DNA of 64,000 nucleotides from Archivesica marissinica (GCA_014843695.1 CM026387.1:72575749-72639748), one strand, 5' to 3'. Numbered from the stretch's first letter, positions 24,533-37,001 are shown. The notes: generated by a model not told the origin, from the letters alone. Made by a program: numbers and translations.

Positions 24533-25049
24533 AGTGTCACACTACGACACGTGACATCCTAACACGTGATACCCGTAACATGTGACACCGGGGGCTCATG
24601 AACTGGAATAGTGGCGTTCTCAGTAATCAGTAATGCACGTTGTATTTATATATAGTTTTATTAACAATAACAATATATACACAGCCCAATGTACAATGTA
24701 ATATCAAACCTCGCCTCTATCCTAGAAGTTCTAGTAATCTCGTTACACAAAAACTCTTGCATCATTATCGCCCATGCTGATTCTCCAACGCTATGGAAAT
24801 CAAACGTCCCTATGCACGTAATAAGTTCAGTACACGATATCCACACTTTCGATTCTCCCTAGTACACCACCTATATATGTTCAGGTAGCTTTTCCACGGG
24901 CATTTACCCCCATTAAACTAGCGTTCACATGTCTCCTCGCACACTGCCTTGCTAGAACCCTCGTCGTAACCTTCACCCCAACGACCATTCCCAAAGTCAG
25001 TTATCATTAGCCATTATTGGAGAATCACACAGTGGAACATACTACACTA
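24533..25049. other. Unassigned intronic stretch
   Basis: Includes three repeats of acacgtgaca/cacgtgatac type at 24540-24590. Nothing else is recognised. Confidence 0.4.
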
Positions 25050-27437
25050 ACATAATATAGAGAACGAGAACGTATTCATGGAAATAGATGGTATAGAGAA
25101 CGAGAACGTATTCATGGAAATAGATGGTATAGAGAACGAGAACGTATTCATGGAACTAGATGGTATAGAGAACGAGAACGTATTCATGGAACTAGATGGT
25201 ATAGAGAACGAGAGCGTATTCATGGCAATAGATGGCATAGAGAACGAGAACGTATGCATGGAAATAGATCGTATAGAGAACGAGAACGTATTCATGGAAA
25301 TAGATGGTATAGAGAACGAGAACGTATTCATGGAACTAGATGGTATAGAGAACGAGAACGTATTCATAGAAATAGATGGCATAGAGAACGAGAACGTATT
25401 CATGGAACTAGATGGTATAGAGAACGAGAACGTATTCATGGAAATAGATGGCATAGAGAACGAGAACGTATGCATGGAACTAGATGGCATAGAGAACGAG
25501 AACGTATTCATGGAAATAGATGGTATAGAGAACGAGAACGTATTCATGGAAATAGATGGTATAGAGAACGAGAACGTATTCATGGAAATAGATGGCATAG
25601 AGAACGAGAACGTATTCATGGAAATAGATGGTATAGAGAACGAGAACGTATTCGTGGAAATAGATGGTATAGAGAACGAGAACGTATTCATGGAAATAGG
25701 TGGCATAGAGAACGAGAACGTATGCATGGAAATAGATGGTATAGAGAACGAGAACGTATTCATGGAAATATATGGCATAGAGAACGAGAACGTAATCATG
25801 GAAATAGATGGCATAGAGAACGAGAACGTATGCATGGAAATAGATGGTATAGAGAACGAGAACGTATTCGTGGAAATAGATGGTATAGAGAACGAGAACG
25901 TATTCATGGAAATATATGGCATAGAGAACGAGAACGTATTCATGGAAATAGATGGTATAGAGAATGAGAACGTATTCATGGAAATAGGTGGCATAGAGAA
26001 CGAGAACGTATTCATGGAAATAGATGGCATAGAGAACGAGAACGTATTCATGGAAATAGATGGCATAGAGAACGAGAACGTAATCATGGAAATAGATGGC
26101 ATAGAGAACGAGAACGTATGCATGGCAATATATGGTATAGAGAACGAGAACGTATTCATGGAAATAGATGGCATAGAGAACGAGAACGTAATCATGGAAA
26201 TAGATGGCATAGAGAACGAGAACGTATGCATGGAAATAGATGGTATAGAGAACGAGAACGTATTCATGGAAATAGGTGGCATAGAGAACGAGAACGCATT
26301 CATGGAAATAGATAGCATAGAGAACGAGAACGTATGCATGGCAATATATGGTATAGAGAACGAGAACGTATTCATGGAAATAGATGGCATAGAGAACGAG
26401 AACGTAATCATGGAAATAGATGGCATAGAGAACGAGAACGTATGCATGGAAATAGATGGTATAGAGAACGAGAACGTATTCATGGAAATAGGTGGCATAG
26501 AGAACGAGAACGCATTCATGGAAATAGATAGCATAGAGAACGAGAACGTATGCATGGCAATATATGGTATAGAGAACGAGAACGTATTCATGGAAATAGA
26601 TGGCATAGAGAACGAGAACGTAATCATGGAAATAGATGGCATAGAGAACGAGAACGTATGCATGGAAATAGATGGTATAGAGAACGAGAACGTATTCATG
26701 GAAATAGGTGGCATAGAGAACGAGAACGCATTCATGGAAATAGATGGCATAGAGAACGAGAACGTATGCATGGAAATAGATGGTATAGAGAACGAGAACG
26801 TATTCATGGAAATAGATGGTATAGAGAACGAGAACGTATTCATGGAAATAGATGGTATAGAGAACGAGAACGTATTCATGGAAATAGATGGTATAGAGAA
26901 CGAGAACGTATTCGTGGAAATAGATGGTATAGAGAACGAGAACGTATTCATGGAAATAGATGGCATAGAGAACGAGAACGTATGCATGGAAATAGATGGC
27001 ATAGAGAACGAGAACGTATTCATGGAAATAGATGGTATAGAGAACGAGAACGTATTCATGGAACTAGATGGTATAGAGAACGAGAACGTATTCATGGAAA
27101 TAGATGGTATAGAGAACGAGAACGTATTCATGGAACTAGATGGTATAGAGAACGAGAACGTATTCATGGAAATAGATGGCATAGAGAACGAGAACGTATG
27201 CATGTAAATAGATGGTATAGAGAACGAGAACGTATTCATGGAAATAGATGGCATAGAGAACGAGAACGTAATCATGGAAATAGATGGCATAGAGAACGAG
27301 AACGTATTCGTGGAAATAGATGGTATAGAGAACGAGAACGTATTCATGGAAATAGATGTCATAGAGAACGAGAACGTATTCATGGAAATAGATGGTATAG
27401 AGACCGAGAATGTATTCATGGAAATAGATGGCATAAC
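25050..27437. repeat. 36-bp minisatellite in the globin intron, with higher-order units
   Basis: About 66 units of 36 bp: gaaatagatggtatagagaa then cgagaacgtattcatg. Variants are gtatag/gcatag, ttcatg/tgcatg/atcatg and gaaa/gcaa. A six-unit block (216 bp) is repeated with the same variant order at 26118, 26334 and 26550. The 36-bp length leaves frames of 709 codons (+) and 800 codons (-) open. They are interrupted only at the array edge or by one taa near 27206, and are not a gene. Confidence 0.97.
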
Positions 27438-27439
27438 AA

Positions 27440-28456
27440 TATCAAGCAAAGAAACTCTGTCACTGATAGTGCATTATAACTCACAGTGCATTATAAACCA
27501 TTTAAAATATATCATTTTTATTACACCAGGTTGAACATATCAACAACACCATTGCCTCTCTCCAGGCTTGATACTTACTATGGACTCCTCTTTCGTTATA
27601 TGTAATATGCATAGCATTATTTTGTGAACTTAAGTAACAGCAGTCTAATGTTGGGGACACACCTTTCGGATACAGACATATTCTTAGCGTAAACTAACTG
27701 ACACGCTGCATGCTATGACGAAGCATTGAAATAATAGAAGAAAGCATGTCCACTTCCTCAAGGGCATCTCGTAATGCACGAGTGATTGACTGTATAATTC
27801 ACTGTCTCAACAAGGGTATCTGGTAACGCGCGATTGATTGACTGTATAATTCCTGCAGGTTCAGAGAAATAATAAATGTCTGTTATGCTTTCCAACCAAC
27901 GAATTTCCACGTTTCAAGTTCAAGGTCAGTGGTAGGTGGGATGAGGGGGCATACTGTTTGTATTGAGTCATCGGGTGGGTTGTGAATACCGTTGATGATA
28001 TTTGAGAACTGATACTGTTTAAGCTTTATGTTACGCATACTCAGACTATACTTGTCAAAAGGTCAAGGTCACTGGTAGGATGCGGATTGTGGATGTAGAG
28101 AAATAGTCCTCAGGTGTGTATGTGAAGTTTTAAAAGTAATAACGTTGGCGGATTTTGCGAAATTATAGTGTTTGAGGCTTATTTACGCATACTTATAATC
28201 TCTGAATTCGGACTATTTTGGGCCAACATTCAAGTTCAATGACATGCTTGTGGGGGTGACTTGTTAGGGCGACAGGGAACAACCCTTAGAAACAGCACGC
28301 ACGTTATCAAAGCACTATATATATATATATATATATCAAGCCTGGATATTTTATTGAACAAAAGGTCATAAATCCATGAGTCCATGGTACATGTATACAT
28401 TTATACATACAACAGTTTTTTAATAATAAACAATTACAGTAATAGTTGTTGATCAT
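27440..28456. other. Intronic stretch with old repeat remnant
   Basis: A duplicated sentence occurs at 27760-27855 (gattgactgtataattc twice). From 27910 to 28260, phrases such as aaggtcaaggtcactggtag suggest an old dispersed repeat. (TA)n at 28317-28336. No gene. Confidence 0.45.
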
Positions 28457-29786
28457 TATAAATACATCTCATTTATCTGTACGTCAATGGTGGTTTATAA
28501 ATACATCTCATGTATCTGTATATCAATGGTGGTTTATAAATACATTTCATGTATCTGTATGTCAATGGTGGTTTATAAATACATCTCATTTATCTGTATG
28601 TCAATGGTGGTTTATAAATACATCTCATTTATCTGTATGTCAATGGTGGTTTATAAATACATCTCATTTATCTGTACGTCAATGGTGGTTTATAAATACA
28701 TCTCATTTATCTGTACGTCAATGGTGGTTTATAAATACATCTCATTTATCTGTATGTCAATGGTGGTTTATAAATACATCTCATTTATCTGTATGTCAAT
28801 GGTGGTTTATAAATACATCTCATTTATCTGTATGTCAATGGTGGTTTATAAATACATCTCATTTATCTGTACGTCAATGGTGGTTTATAAATACATCTCA
28901 TTTATCTGTATGTCAATGGTGGTTTATAAATACATATCATGTATCTGTATGTCAATGGTGGTTTATAAATACATCTCATTTATCTGTATGTCAATGGTGG
29001 TTTATAAATACATCTCATGTATCTGTATGTCAATGGTGGTTTATAAATACATCTCATGTATCTGTATGTCAATGGTGGTTTATAAATACATCTCATTTAC
29101 CTGTATGTCAATGGTGGTTTATAAATACATCTCATGTATCTGTATGTCAATGGTGGTTTATAAATACATCTCATTTATCTGTATGTCAATGGTGGTTTAT
29201 AAATACATCTCATTTATCTGTATGTCAATGGTGGTTTATAAATACATCTCATGTATCTGTATGTCAATGGTGGTTTATAAATACATCTCATTTATCTGTA
29301 TGTCAATGGTGGTTTATAAATACATATCATGTATCTGTATGTCAATGGTGGTTTATAAATACATCTCATGTATCTGTATGTCAATGGTGGTTTATAAATA
29401 CATCTCATGTATCTGTATGACAATGGTGGTTTATAAATACATCTCATTTATCTGTATGACAATGGTGGTTTATAAATACATCTCATGTATCTGTATGACA
29501 ATGGTGGTTTATAAATACATCTCATGTATCTGTATGTCAATGGTGGTTTATAAATACATCTCATGTATCTGTATGTCAATGGTGGTTTATAAATACATCT
29601 CATGTATCTGTATGTCAATGGTGGTTTATAAATACATCTCATGTATCTGTATGACAATGGTGGTTTATAAATACATCTCATGTATCTGTATGACAATTGT
29701 GGTTTATAAATACATCTCATGTATCTGTATGTCAATGGTGGTTTATAAATACATCTCATGTATCTGTATGACAATGGTGGTTTATA
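28457..29786. repeat. 39-bp minisatellite in the globin intron
   Basis: About 34 units of 39 bp: tcaatggtggtttataaata then catctcatttatctgtatg. Variants are catttatc/catgtatc and gtatgtc/gtatgac. The gtatgac units cluster in the last 400 bp. All open frames here follow from the 39-bp period. Confidence 0.97.
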
Positions 29787-30159
29787 GTATCACACTTAAT
29801 CAGCATCAAAGGAAATACATGTACACATTCTTACAACATCTTCAACTGTGCAGTATTCCAAATTCTGATAAACATGAAGCTATCTCAGCAAGGTTTTAAC
29901 AATTTATGAACAGTTCAGGAATAAATACTATTACATGTAAATCATTACGAGGAGAAAAGTGATGATTAATAATACATGTGATTTCTTATATGTATATTTG
30001 ACGGATATTTAGTTATCTACCAATATGTAATTGTTTACGGCGCCGTCTCAGTTACCGGAAATGGTGAGTTTCTCTCGTATTGCACTAAAGTTGGCGACAA
30101 ACATCTTCCGGTAAGGATGGGAATATATATAATATGCATATAACATTACTTATTTTCAG

Positions 30160-30523
30160 GCATATAAAAGATGAAGATATGCTAAAGAACTCCGTGTTTC
30201 AAGAACATATTGAACAGTTTATGAAAACTCTGGGACAAGTTGTTGAGACACTGGACACAGATAGAGAAGAATCTGAGCAAATCTTGTTGCTACTTGGTGC
30301 CAAACACGCGATGGTGGAAGGATTTAAAGAGGAATACTTCACTGTGTATTCAAGCTGTATGATAGACACGTGGGAATCTGTTATCGGGGAGGAATTCATA
30401 CTGGAAGTGAAGGAAAGTTGGGAGATGCTGTGTACATTTATAACTCGGTTTATGAGTGAAGGGTATATGATGTATAAGCAGGACCCGCAACATAACGAAA
30501 GTGACAACGAGGCGATTGTATAA
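30160..30523 (+). CDS. Globin (globin X/neuroglobin-like), exon 2
   Basis: Encodes residues 68-188. The acceptor is tattttcAG|G and completes the split Arg68 codon. Helix E reads FQEHIEQFMKTLG with the distal His84 (E7). Helix F reads LLLLGAKHAMV with the proximal heme ligand His117 (F8). Helices G and H follow without interruption (YFTVYSSCMIDTWESV and SWEMLCTFITRFM), so the canonical G7.0 intron is also missing. A short polar tail ends EAIV, a possible but weak C-terminal PDZ-type motif. With B10 Phe, CD1 Phe, E7 His and F8 His all present, a functional heme pocket is expected; hexacoordination is plausible but not shown. Assignment to globin X rests on the acylation motif and overall similarity, not on a tree. 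Confidence 0.9.
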
Positions 30524-31615
30524 ATATATACTCTTGATTGCTAATACATGTATATATAAATTAGGTAATAGTTACGGCGGGTAACGTCTGAGAAAGTTGG
30601 TTCAACGATTCATTCTTTATATACTGATACCATAAACAAATTGTGCACTTTTATATTGAGCGTTACTCTTTCGTTGCAAATTTCAAAATTATGGAATTTA
30701 CAAAATTGAAGAAAATAATCTTTCACAATTGCAATAATTTACCCAATAGTTTTGATACCAAATTTGCCAATATATTTTTCTAAACGGATATAAATTTTAT
30801 CTCTAAGGTAATTGCACAGTTTCCTTTTGGTGTCAGTATATTCTAATGTGATGCAACGTTACGACTAAGCAACGAAGTTGCACGCTTCCCGCGGTCGAAT
30901 TTGTACAGATTAATAAACTGTTTTGAAAAAACCTGCATGTACCTCCCGTGATTCAAATACTATATACGGCGGTCGATTAATCTAGCTGTTCACTAATGAA
31001 TTCCATGATTTACTTTACTAATATTCCGCACGCCATCTTGGTGAAGCTATTCCAATATGCTCCGCAAGTATATTTAGACCCGAGATTAACTGATCACTTT
31101 TAAGATAAAGTAATGTTCATTGATTGCATGTTTTATTTCACATAAAAACGTCAATGGTTGCAGCACCAAACGCATAAGAGGTCACCCATAAGGCCCTGTA
31201 GGTGTGCCTGTCAAGTGTTACGTAATAAATATAACTTATAAGCACTTTCCAAGTTTACGGTGAACTATTACGTGGGGGGAATTGCGTCAGCATATTTATG
31301 CTTAGACTGATCTGATTTAAAACTATCTCTAAAGGACAGTATCACGTGTTTAGTATAAATTCAAATAATAAACAAACGTCAATGCAGCTACATGGCTGAA
31401 CGTTGTATACAATTCTACTTTCACATTTGAGAGTTCGTAGGCAGCACACACACTTGTTATTGAATATAGTGTTCGAACTGTCATGTTTCGGAAGAAATTG
31501 TAGATACAATGCTCTTTATGCTTAAACTATGTATTGTTTTACTTTTTGTGATGTGGCTTTAAAACATATCACATACTATAAAATACATATCTATTCATAT
31601 TAGAATTATTATGTC
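30524..31615. other. Region downstream of the globin gene
   Basis: Probably contains the globin 3' UTR. One AATAAA hexamer lies at 30912-30917, but no use of it can be shown. Dispersed repeat R (30630-30836) sits here. Otherwise nothing is recognised. Confidence 0.4.
30630..30836 (-). repeat. Dispersed repeat R, inverted copy after the globin gene
   Basis: The complement matches 23814-23997: gtttagaaaaatatattggc, aatttggtatcaaaac, gaaatttgcaacgaaagag and aaaagtgcac. Orientation is opposite to the intronic copy. Confidence 0.7.
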
Positions 31616-31762
31616 ATAGACGGAACTGCAGTCCAGTGGACTGATAATCAAGAGATCGCAGGTTCGATCCCCCGTCTGACCATAATACAATTAACAGGAT
31701 TTCAGATGGGACGTTAAACCGATGTCACGTGTCGGTGCCTTGCCACACCACACCACACACCA
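31616..31762 (+). mobile_element. SINE-A (tRNA-derived), diverged copy
   Basis: The head carries gacggaactgcagtccagtg and the perfect B box ggttcgatccc, followed by cccgtctgaccataatacaa, cagatgggacgttaaaccga and cgtgtcggtgcc. The anticodon region has a 5-bp deletion relative to other copies and the 3' part is lost in a (CACAC) tract. Confidence 0.8.
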
Positions 31763-31985
31763 CACGCACATAATTACGTTCAGTATGTATATATGAGATG
31801 TATCCGCTGATCCAAACTAAAACTAGTTAAAGGCGATGGATCAGATACTGAACATGTTGACAATGGGAGCACTAGTCTACAAAACTAACAAATGGTTTAA
31901 GATTCGTGATGTTAACTTTGATCAGATCAATGTATTACTAATTGCGCCTATTAGGATAATTATGGTTAGTGTGGAAGTCAGAAGG

Positions 31986-32240
31986 TGGAAGTCGTGATAG
32001 AGCGGGTGGTATCGCATTCGTTTCAGCTGTGTGAGAGATCCGCGTTCGAGCCCAGCTGTAGCCTTTAAGATTGTGCACTTAGAACTTAAATCCACATTGT
32101 CTTTATTCTTCTTCTTCTCTCTCTCTCCCTCTATCTCTCTCTCTTTCTCTCTCTCTCTCTCATAGCGATGGATTCCATTAGAAAGCAAATATCAGAATTG
32201 AACATAATAACATTGATTATTCAGCTGGGAATAAAATACA
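31986..32240 (+). mobile_element. SINE-B, copy 3 (with CT-rich expansion)
   Basis: Head: gtggaagtcgtgatagagcg and the B-box-like gcgttcgagcccagc. In the body a (TC)n expansion (32100-32162) replaces the usual ctctccctc before agcgatggattccatta. The 3' end is diverged. Confidence 0.75.
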
Positions 32241-32520
32241 TTTCAAAAGTATCGTTCGTGGTAGTGATACTACTGATAAACATGACTGGAACACTTTCTA
32301 AGACCTTCAAGGTGATTATTATGTAATTGCACTCGTTACTAATCCAATATTACACGAGTGTTTCAAGAAAGGAAATCCAACCTAAGCATATCACATCACA
32401 TATCACATCACATCATATATATAGACAATAGAAGCATATCTTTAGCAGACTAGTCTGTTTTCCCATGGGCTCACGTAATGTATATACATTAGAACTTTAT
32501 TATAGCATACTTTAATAACA

Positions 32521-32935
32521 TTACTGGAACACAAACCAGGCACTCGAATACATACAGTGCAATGTGGCCATTCTGAACAGACAGATGCCTAAGAGCATCG
32601 AAGTAGGAAAGAGTATCGAATTGAATGTATACTTGAGAGTAGTTTTCCTAAATCGATTTTGTCTTATATCTCGATGCAGTCTACATTCCAAATTTGTGTT
32701 GGCTTCAGTATCAATATTGCCACACAATGGACATATACGATTTTAGGAATACGATCTATTATAACCATTTAAACAGTATTTTAAATATGTTACCAATCGA
32801 TAATCATGGTACCCTGTAGAATATTGAAACTGGAACGAATGAAATTAGAATTCTATTTTGAAAAATTGGCATCTGAAACGTTCCCGATAACTGCCAAATA
32901 TATACCACATATATATAGATTCACTTAGGCTGTAC
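32521..32935 (-). pseudogene. C-terminal fragment of a LINE ORF2 (antisense)
   Basis: The complement encodes a frame with CPLCGNIDTEANTNLEC, close to the CxxC...H...C zinc-knuckle-like motif at the C terminus of many LINE ORF2 proteins, but with Asn/Thr where His is expected. About 68 further residues follow. It is short, truncated and in opposite orientation to the next fragment. Confidence 0.5.
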
Positions 32936-32939
32936 CAGA

Positions 32940-33780
32940 AGTGCTTCTGTCCCAGGGTGTAGTGATTGGCCTACCCACAGGATGTCTCTAAAATATATCG
33001 TTCATATTTATTCAAAAAACTATTAAATGAAAACGTAAGCAATCAAATGGTCAGATCGCTGACCTCTATGTACCGTACTGTATGGTCATATGTCAGACTT
33101 GTTCACATGAACTATTGGATTACAACAAGGGGATCCGAGTTAGCCCTTACTGTTTCTGTTTTTCGTTAACGACATTTCACAACATATTAATACCAATATT
33201 GACATTATATTCACTAAAGACGAAATTAGGTACTTTCTTATTCAGATGACCAGGTCATATTGGTGACATCGCCAGACACACTTCAATTAATATTAACAGA
33301 CGTGGACAACCATTGACATTGTCAGATATGGGGGTTGAAAATAAACATATCAAAAACAAAGGTAATGATTCTTAAGAAAGGCCGACACACAAGATATGAC
33401 TTCAATATTGCAATAATCAATAATTCATATAGAAATGGTTATATCTTTCAAATATTTTGGAATTATTAACGTTAGTACAACATCTTGCGGGCTATAGAAC
33501 TACTAATTTCACGACATATGCAGTTATTTGATTCACTAGTAGGGTCTATTTTGAATGTTGGCGCTAAAATAGTGTGCATGCATGATGCTGCAGCAGACAG
33601 CGAACAAATAGACACTACTTTTTTAAGAAGGCTTATATGTGCTAACAATCGACAAACCTTGCAGCTATTTATGGCGAATTGGGACATGTCCCCATGCATA
33701 TAATTAGAAAGCTACACATACTATTTTAAAATTTATGAGGCAAATAATTCTTAATTGGTAAAACAATCGTATTACTTTTT
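32940..33780 (+). pseudogene. Decayed LINE reverse-transcriptase fragment
   Basis: Read across several frames, it gives RT motifs: TTRGS...LTVSVF then FVNDISQHI, a catalytic-box variant YSDDQVILVTSPDTLQL (YxDD type), NVNISKTKVMILKK and a tail LFDSLVGSILNVGAKI. At least four frame changes separate these pieces. Together they match the fingers-palm-thumb order of a non-LTR RT. LINE-A (33783 onward, antisense) abuts it. Confidence 0.65.
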
Positions 33781-34015
33781 AAACAGAACAGAACAGAACA
33801 TTTATTCAGACCTGTACATAGTACATCGTCAAATATATATACATAACATATACATAACTAATTCACGTGAATTGGTACAACACAATTTGCAATATCATAA
33901 ATAGCAAGAGGATGAACACAGTACATAATAATATTTAAAAGTGAAGTTCTAGCGTTCAAAGATTCTTTGATAACTTTAACTAGATTAGCTACAATATATT
34001 TATTTGTAGATTGCA

Positions 34016-35298
34016 TTAGGTCAATAAACTTGTACATTGATGGCCTTTGGTGGAAATATGTGTTAATGTATTTTTCCTGAGCTTATTAAAACAAGAACAT
34101 ATGCATATAAAATGGAACTCATCTTCAATATCTTGAGTATCACAACATAAACAATATCTTTCATTTCTTTGAATTGCAAACCGACATGTTTGGATTCTAA
34201 GTGAATGAGAATATACTCTAAGTTGTGTTAATTCAGATCTCGAACACTTATTTAACAAATCTAAGTAGTTTTGGTAACCAAAATCTTAAAATGTCGATAT
34301 GTTTCAAGAACATGACTATTATCTACAGAAACATGCCATTGCTGAACAAAACAATCAAGTATGCGCTTCTTAAACATACACAAGAAAAGATTTACATCTA
34401 AATCAGCGCAACATTAAATATATAAGCATCATTATAATCACACAACAATTTCTTCACATTTTGAACCTAATTGTTACAGCCGCGTTCACGTTCATATATT
34501 AATTTTATTATAATATTGTCCGTTTTATGATTTTACACCAATATTTTACAATTCTAATATAACGAGATATATACAACGGTTAACGCCATACTTCGCCATA
34601 TACTGCCGAAGAACAAGTAGTATGTTTTACAGTAAGCAGTCGTCTAGAAAATTTTTAATGGATCCTTTAAATTTCTTTTGATTTGGAGAATCCCCATATC
34701 TCTGCTCCGTAACTTAGGATAGAGCCAACAAAGGAGTCAAAAAGCTGACACAGGAGTTTAGGCTTTAGCTTAATCTTTTTACAATTGAATAGCAATGCGT
34801 TAAGACCTTTTAATGACTGTCCGATTAGGTGATCCTGGTTGAGTGAAAAATGACCAGTATAATTGAAAATGGTTCCTAAATAATTAAAATCATTAACAAC
34901 TTCTATAGCATAAACATTGTAGAACCACACCTCATTTTGAAATACCCTTCCTCTCTTTCTGAAGACCATTATTTAGTCTTAGTTGTGCCTACCTCTAGCC
35001 CCCAGGTGTTACAATATGTACATAACAGATCTAAACTATGTTGCAGCTCCTCCGGGCTTTTACCTAGAATGGCCATGTCATCAGCAAATAACAATGGTAT
35101 TAAAACAATATCATCGATTTGCAGACCAGAATTAACATTATCCTCCAGATACAATTCAAGGCCTTCAATGAATAAAGAGAATACAATCGGAGAAATTACC
35201 TCCCCTTGACGCAATCCAACAGCATACTCGAAATAGTCTGAATAAGTACTGCAGTGCTTTACACATGACTTAACTTTAATGTGCACGTCTCTTATCAC
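34016..35298 (-). pseudogene. LINE-A ORF2: RT palm/thumb and C-terminal domain (antisense copy)
   Basis: Frame 35298-34969 contains GLRQGEVISPIVFSLFIEGL and the catalytic motif LFADDMAIL, then WGLEVGTTKTK. The next frame (34969-34667) starts MVFRKRGR and includes YLGTIFNYTG and GSILSYGAEIWGFSKSKE. After more breaks, the frame 34258-34016 has CLCCDTQDIEDEFHFIC, the cysteine/histidine C-terminal motif. FADD supplies the two metal-binding aspartates of reverse transcriptase. Several frameshifts separate the pieces. Confidence 0.85.
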
Positions 35299-35402
35299 AC
35301 GTAATAACTTTCTTTGGACACCGGTATTATAAAATTAATACCATAAAGCGTTTTTATACATGCTGTCAAAACAACGTTTTACGTCTACATAGCAGACATA
35401 CA

Positions 35403-35695
35403 GTGTGGTTTACGTTTATTTATCGTCGCTACCGGTTGCCCATATGAGCGACGCCTCCTGAAAAGATTAGTCATTTTAGATTTTTGGAGGATAGTGCAAT
35501 GATACAGACAGAGACCCATTCCAGAGTCTCCGTTGGTTCTTTTACATGCACGGTGTAAAGCACCGACACGAGACCTCAGTTTAACGTCCCATCTGAAAGA
35601 CTGTTAATTTTATTAGGGTCAGACGGGGGATCGAACCTGCGATCCCTGGATTACCAGTCCAGCGTGTTACCACTGGACTACAGATCCGTCTGTTA
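35403..35695 (-). mobile_element. SINE-A inserted in LINE-A, with 10-bp TSD
   Basis: A full-length 293-bp SINE in antisense. Both sides carry the target-site duplication cagacataca (35393-35402 and 35696-35705). Removing the insert and one TSD restores the LINE reading frame (..KRVYVCYVDVK..). The complement begins cagacggatctgtagtccag (A box tgtagtccagtgg), has an anticodon-loop-like ctggtaa and the B box ggttcgatccc. It ends in ggtagcgacgataaataaac. Confidence 0.92.
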
Positions 35696-36707
35696 CAGAC
35701 ATACACTCGCTTATTGTCATTTAAATATTTCTGTACAATAGCACAAACATTGCACCAACAGTAGAACTACCCTTCCTAAATCGGAATTGTGCATCAGAAA
35801 TGTTACTGTTATTCTCACACAATGATTCAATTCTTTTGTTCAATATAGTCGTAAATAATTTTGACAAACAACTCACCAAAGTTATTCATCTATAATTGTT
35901 TACACAATTTGCGGCACCATTTTTAGGAACAGGTATGATGACACCTTCAGTCCATTTTTCTGGGAAAATCCCGAAGTAATAATTGCATTAAATATGTCAC
36001 ATAAATGAGACCCTAAAATATCAATATACTCAATAAAATATTCATTTAACAGATAATCGCTTCCTGTTGCTTGTCCTGTTTTAAGCATGTTAACTGCAGA
36101 GAGAATCTCAGCAATTGTAATTGGAACATCTAATTCATCAAAGCAACAATCAGTAGTATAGAACTTGTTATTGTTACAAAGGGATTCAGCTTCGTCATTA
36201 GTACATTGAAAAATATCATCTCCTAGAGTAGAACAATAATTACAAACTTGTTCTAGTGAAACTATAGCTTTATTTACTTTCTTATTATGTTAAGTACTTC
36301 CAAAACTGTTTAGACTTTTCGTAATGACTATATCTGACAGTTTGTTTTGCATACATGCTCTTTTCTTCAAACGGCATGTAACTTTATATAACCTTTTGAA
36401 TTGACATAATTGTGCTCTACTGACACCAGTTCTACAATTATTAAAAACACGCAGTGCATCTAAATACACATGGCTAGCCTGTATGCACTCATTATCGAAC
36501 CATTCAGCATGATACTAATACGTTTATTACTAAAACATTTTGAAAATAATGGAGCAGCAACCTCGCGGACGGCATTCGTAACATGATTCAATACACCATC
36601 AATCGTGTTACGCTGTGAAACATGAATATCTTCCGTTAAACGATTAAAATCCGGTAATTTCGCAATCAGTCTGCTACGAAAGTAATCCCTAAGACTGCTG
36701 TTCCATT

Positions 36708-36995
36708 GTGATTTACGTTTATTTATCGTCGCTACCGGTTGCCCATATGAGCGACGCCTCCTGACGATATTAGTCATTTTAGATTTTGGAGGCTAGTGCA
36801 ATGATACAGACAGAGACACATTCCAGAGTCTCCTCTGGTTCTTTTACGTGCACGGTGTAAAGCACCGACACGAGACCTCGATTTAACGTCCCATCTGAAA
36901 GACTGTTAAATTTTATTAGGGTCAGACGGGAGATCGAACCTGCGATCCCTGGATTACCAGTCCAGCGTGTTACCACTAGACTACAGATCCGTCTG
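36708..36995 (-). mobile_element. SINE-A, second insertion in LINE-A
   Basis: About 288 bp, same family and orientation as 35403-35695. The target-site duplication ttccatt is seen at 36701-36707 and 36996-37002; it could extend to ctgttccatt because the SINE edge shares bases. The A and B boxes are intact apart from small changes (actaga for actgga on the + strand). Confidence 0.88.
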
Positions 36996-37001
36996 TTCCA
37001 T

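Larger units (their letters stand above)
20634..30159 (+). other. Single 9.5-kb intron of the globin gene
   Basis: Starts GTAAAT and ends tattttcAG, both fitting consensus; phase 2. More than half of its length is tandem arrays (20622-21022, 21150-21800, 23313-23577, 25050-27437, 28457-29786), plus two antisense SINE-C pieces and one dispersed repeat. No further exon is needed: exon 1 ends in the CD corner and exon 2 begins just before helix E. Confidence 0.85.

Noticed and set aside
25047..27449. Very long open frames on both strands (800 and 709 codons) as a repetitive protein gene
   Set aside because: The unit is 36 bp, so any stop-free unit gives endless frames on both strands. The region lies in the globin intron and shows no sign of coding selection.
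28446..29899. 324- and 470-codon frames in the 39-bp array
   Set aside because: Explained by the 39-bp period; two + frames and one - frame are open at once.
35620..35695. Functional tRNA-Thr gene (also at 31620, 36920, 49966, 56731)
   Set aside because: Good A and B boxes, but always followed by the same ~220-bp body and A-rich tail, and in two cases flanked by TSDs; these are SINE-A heads.
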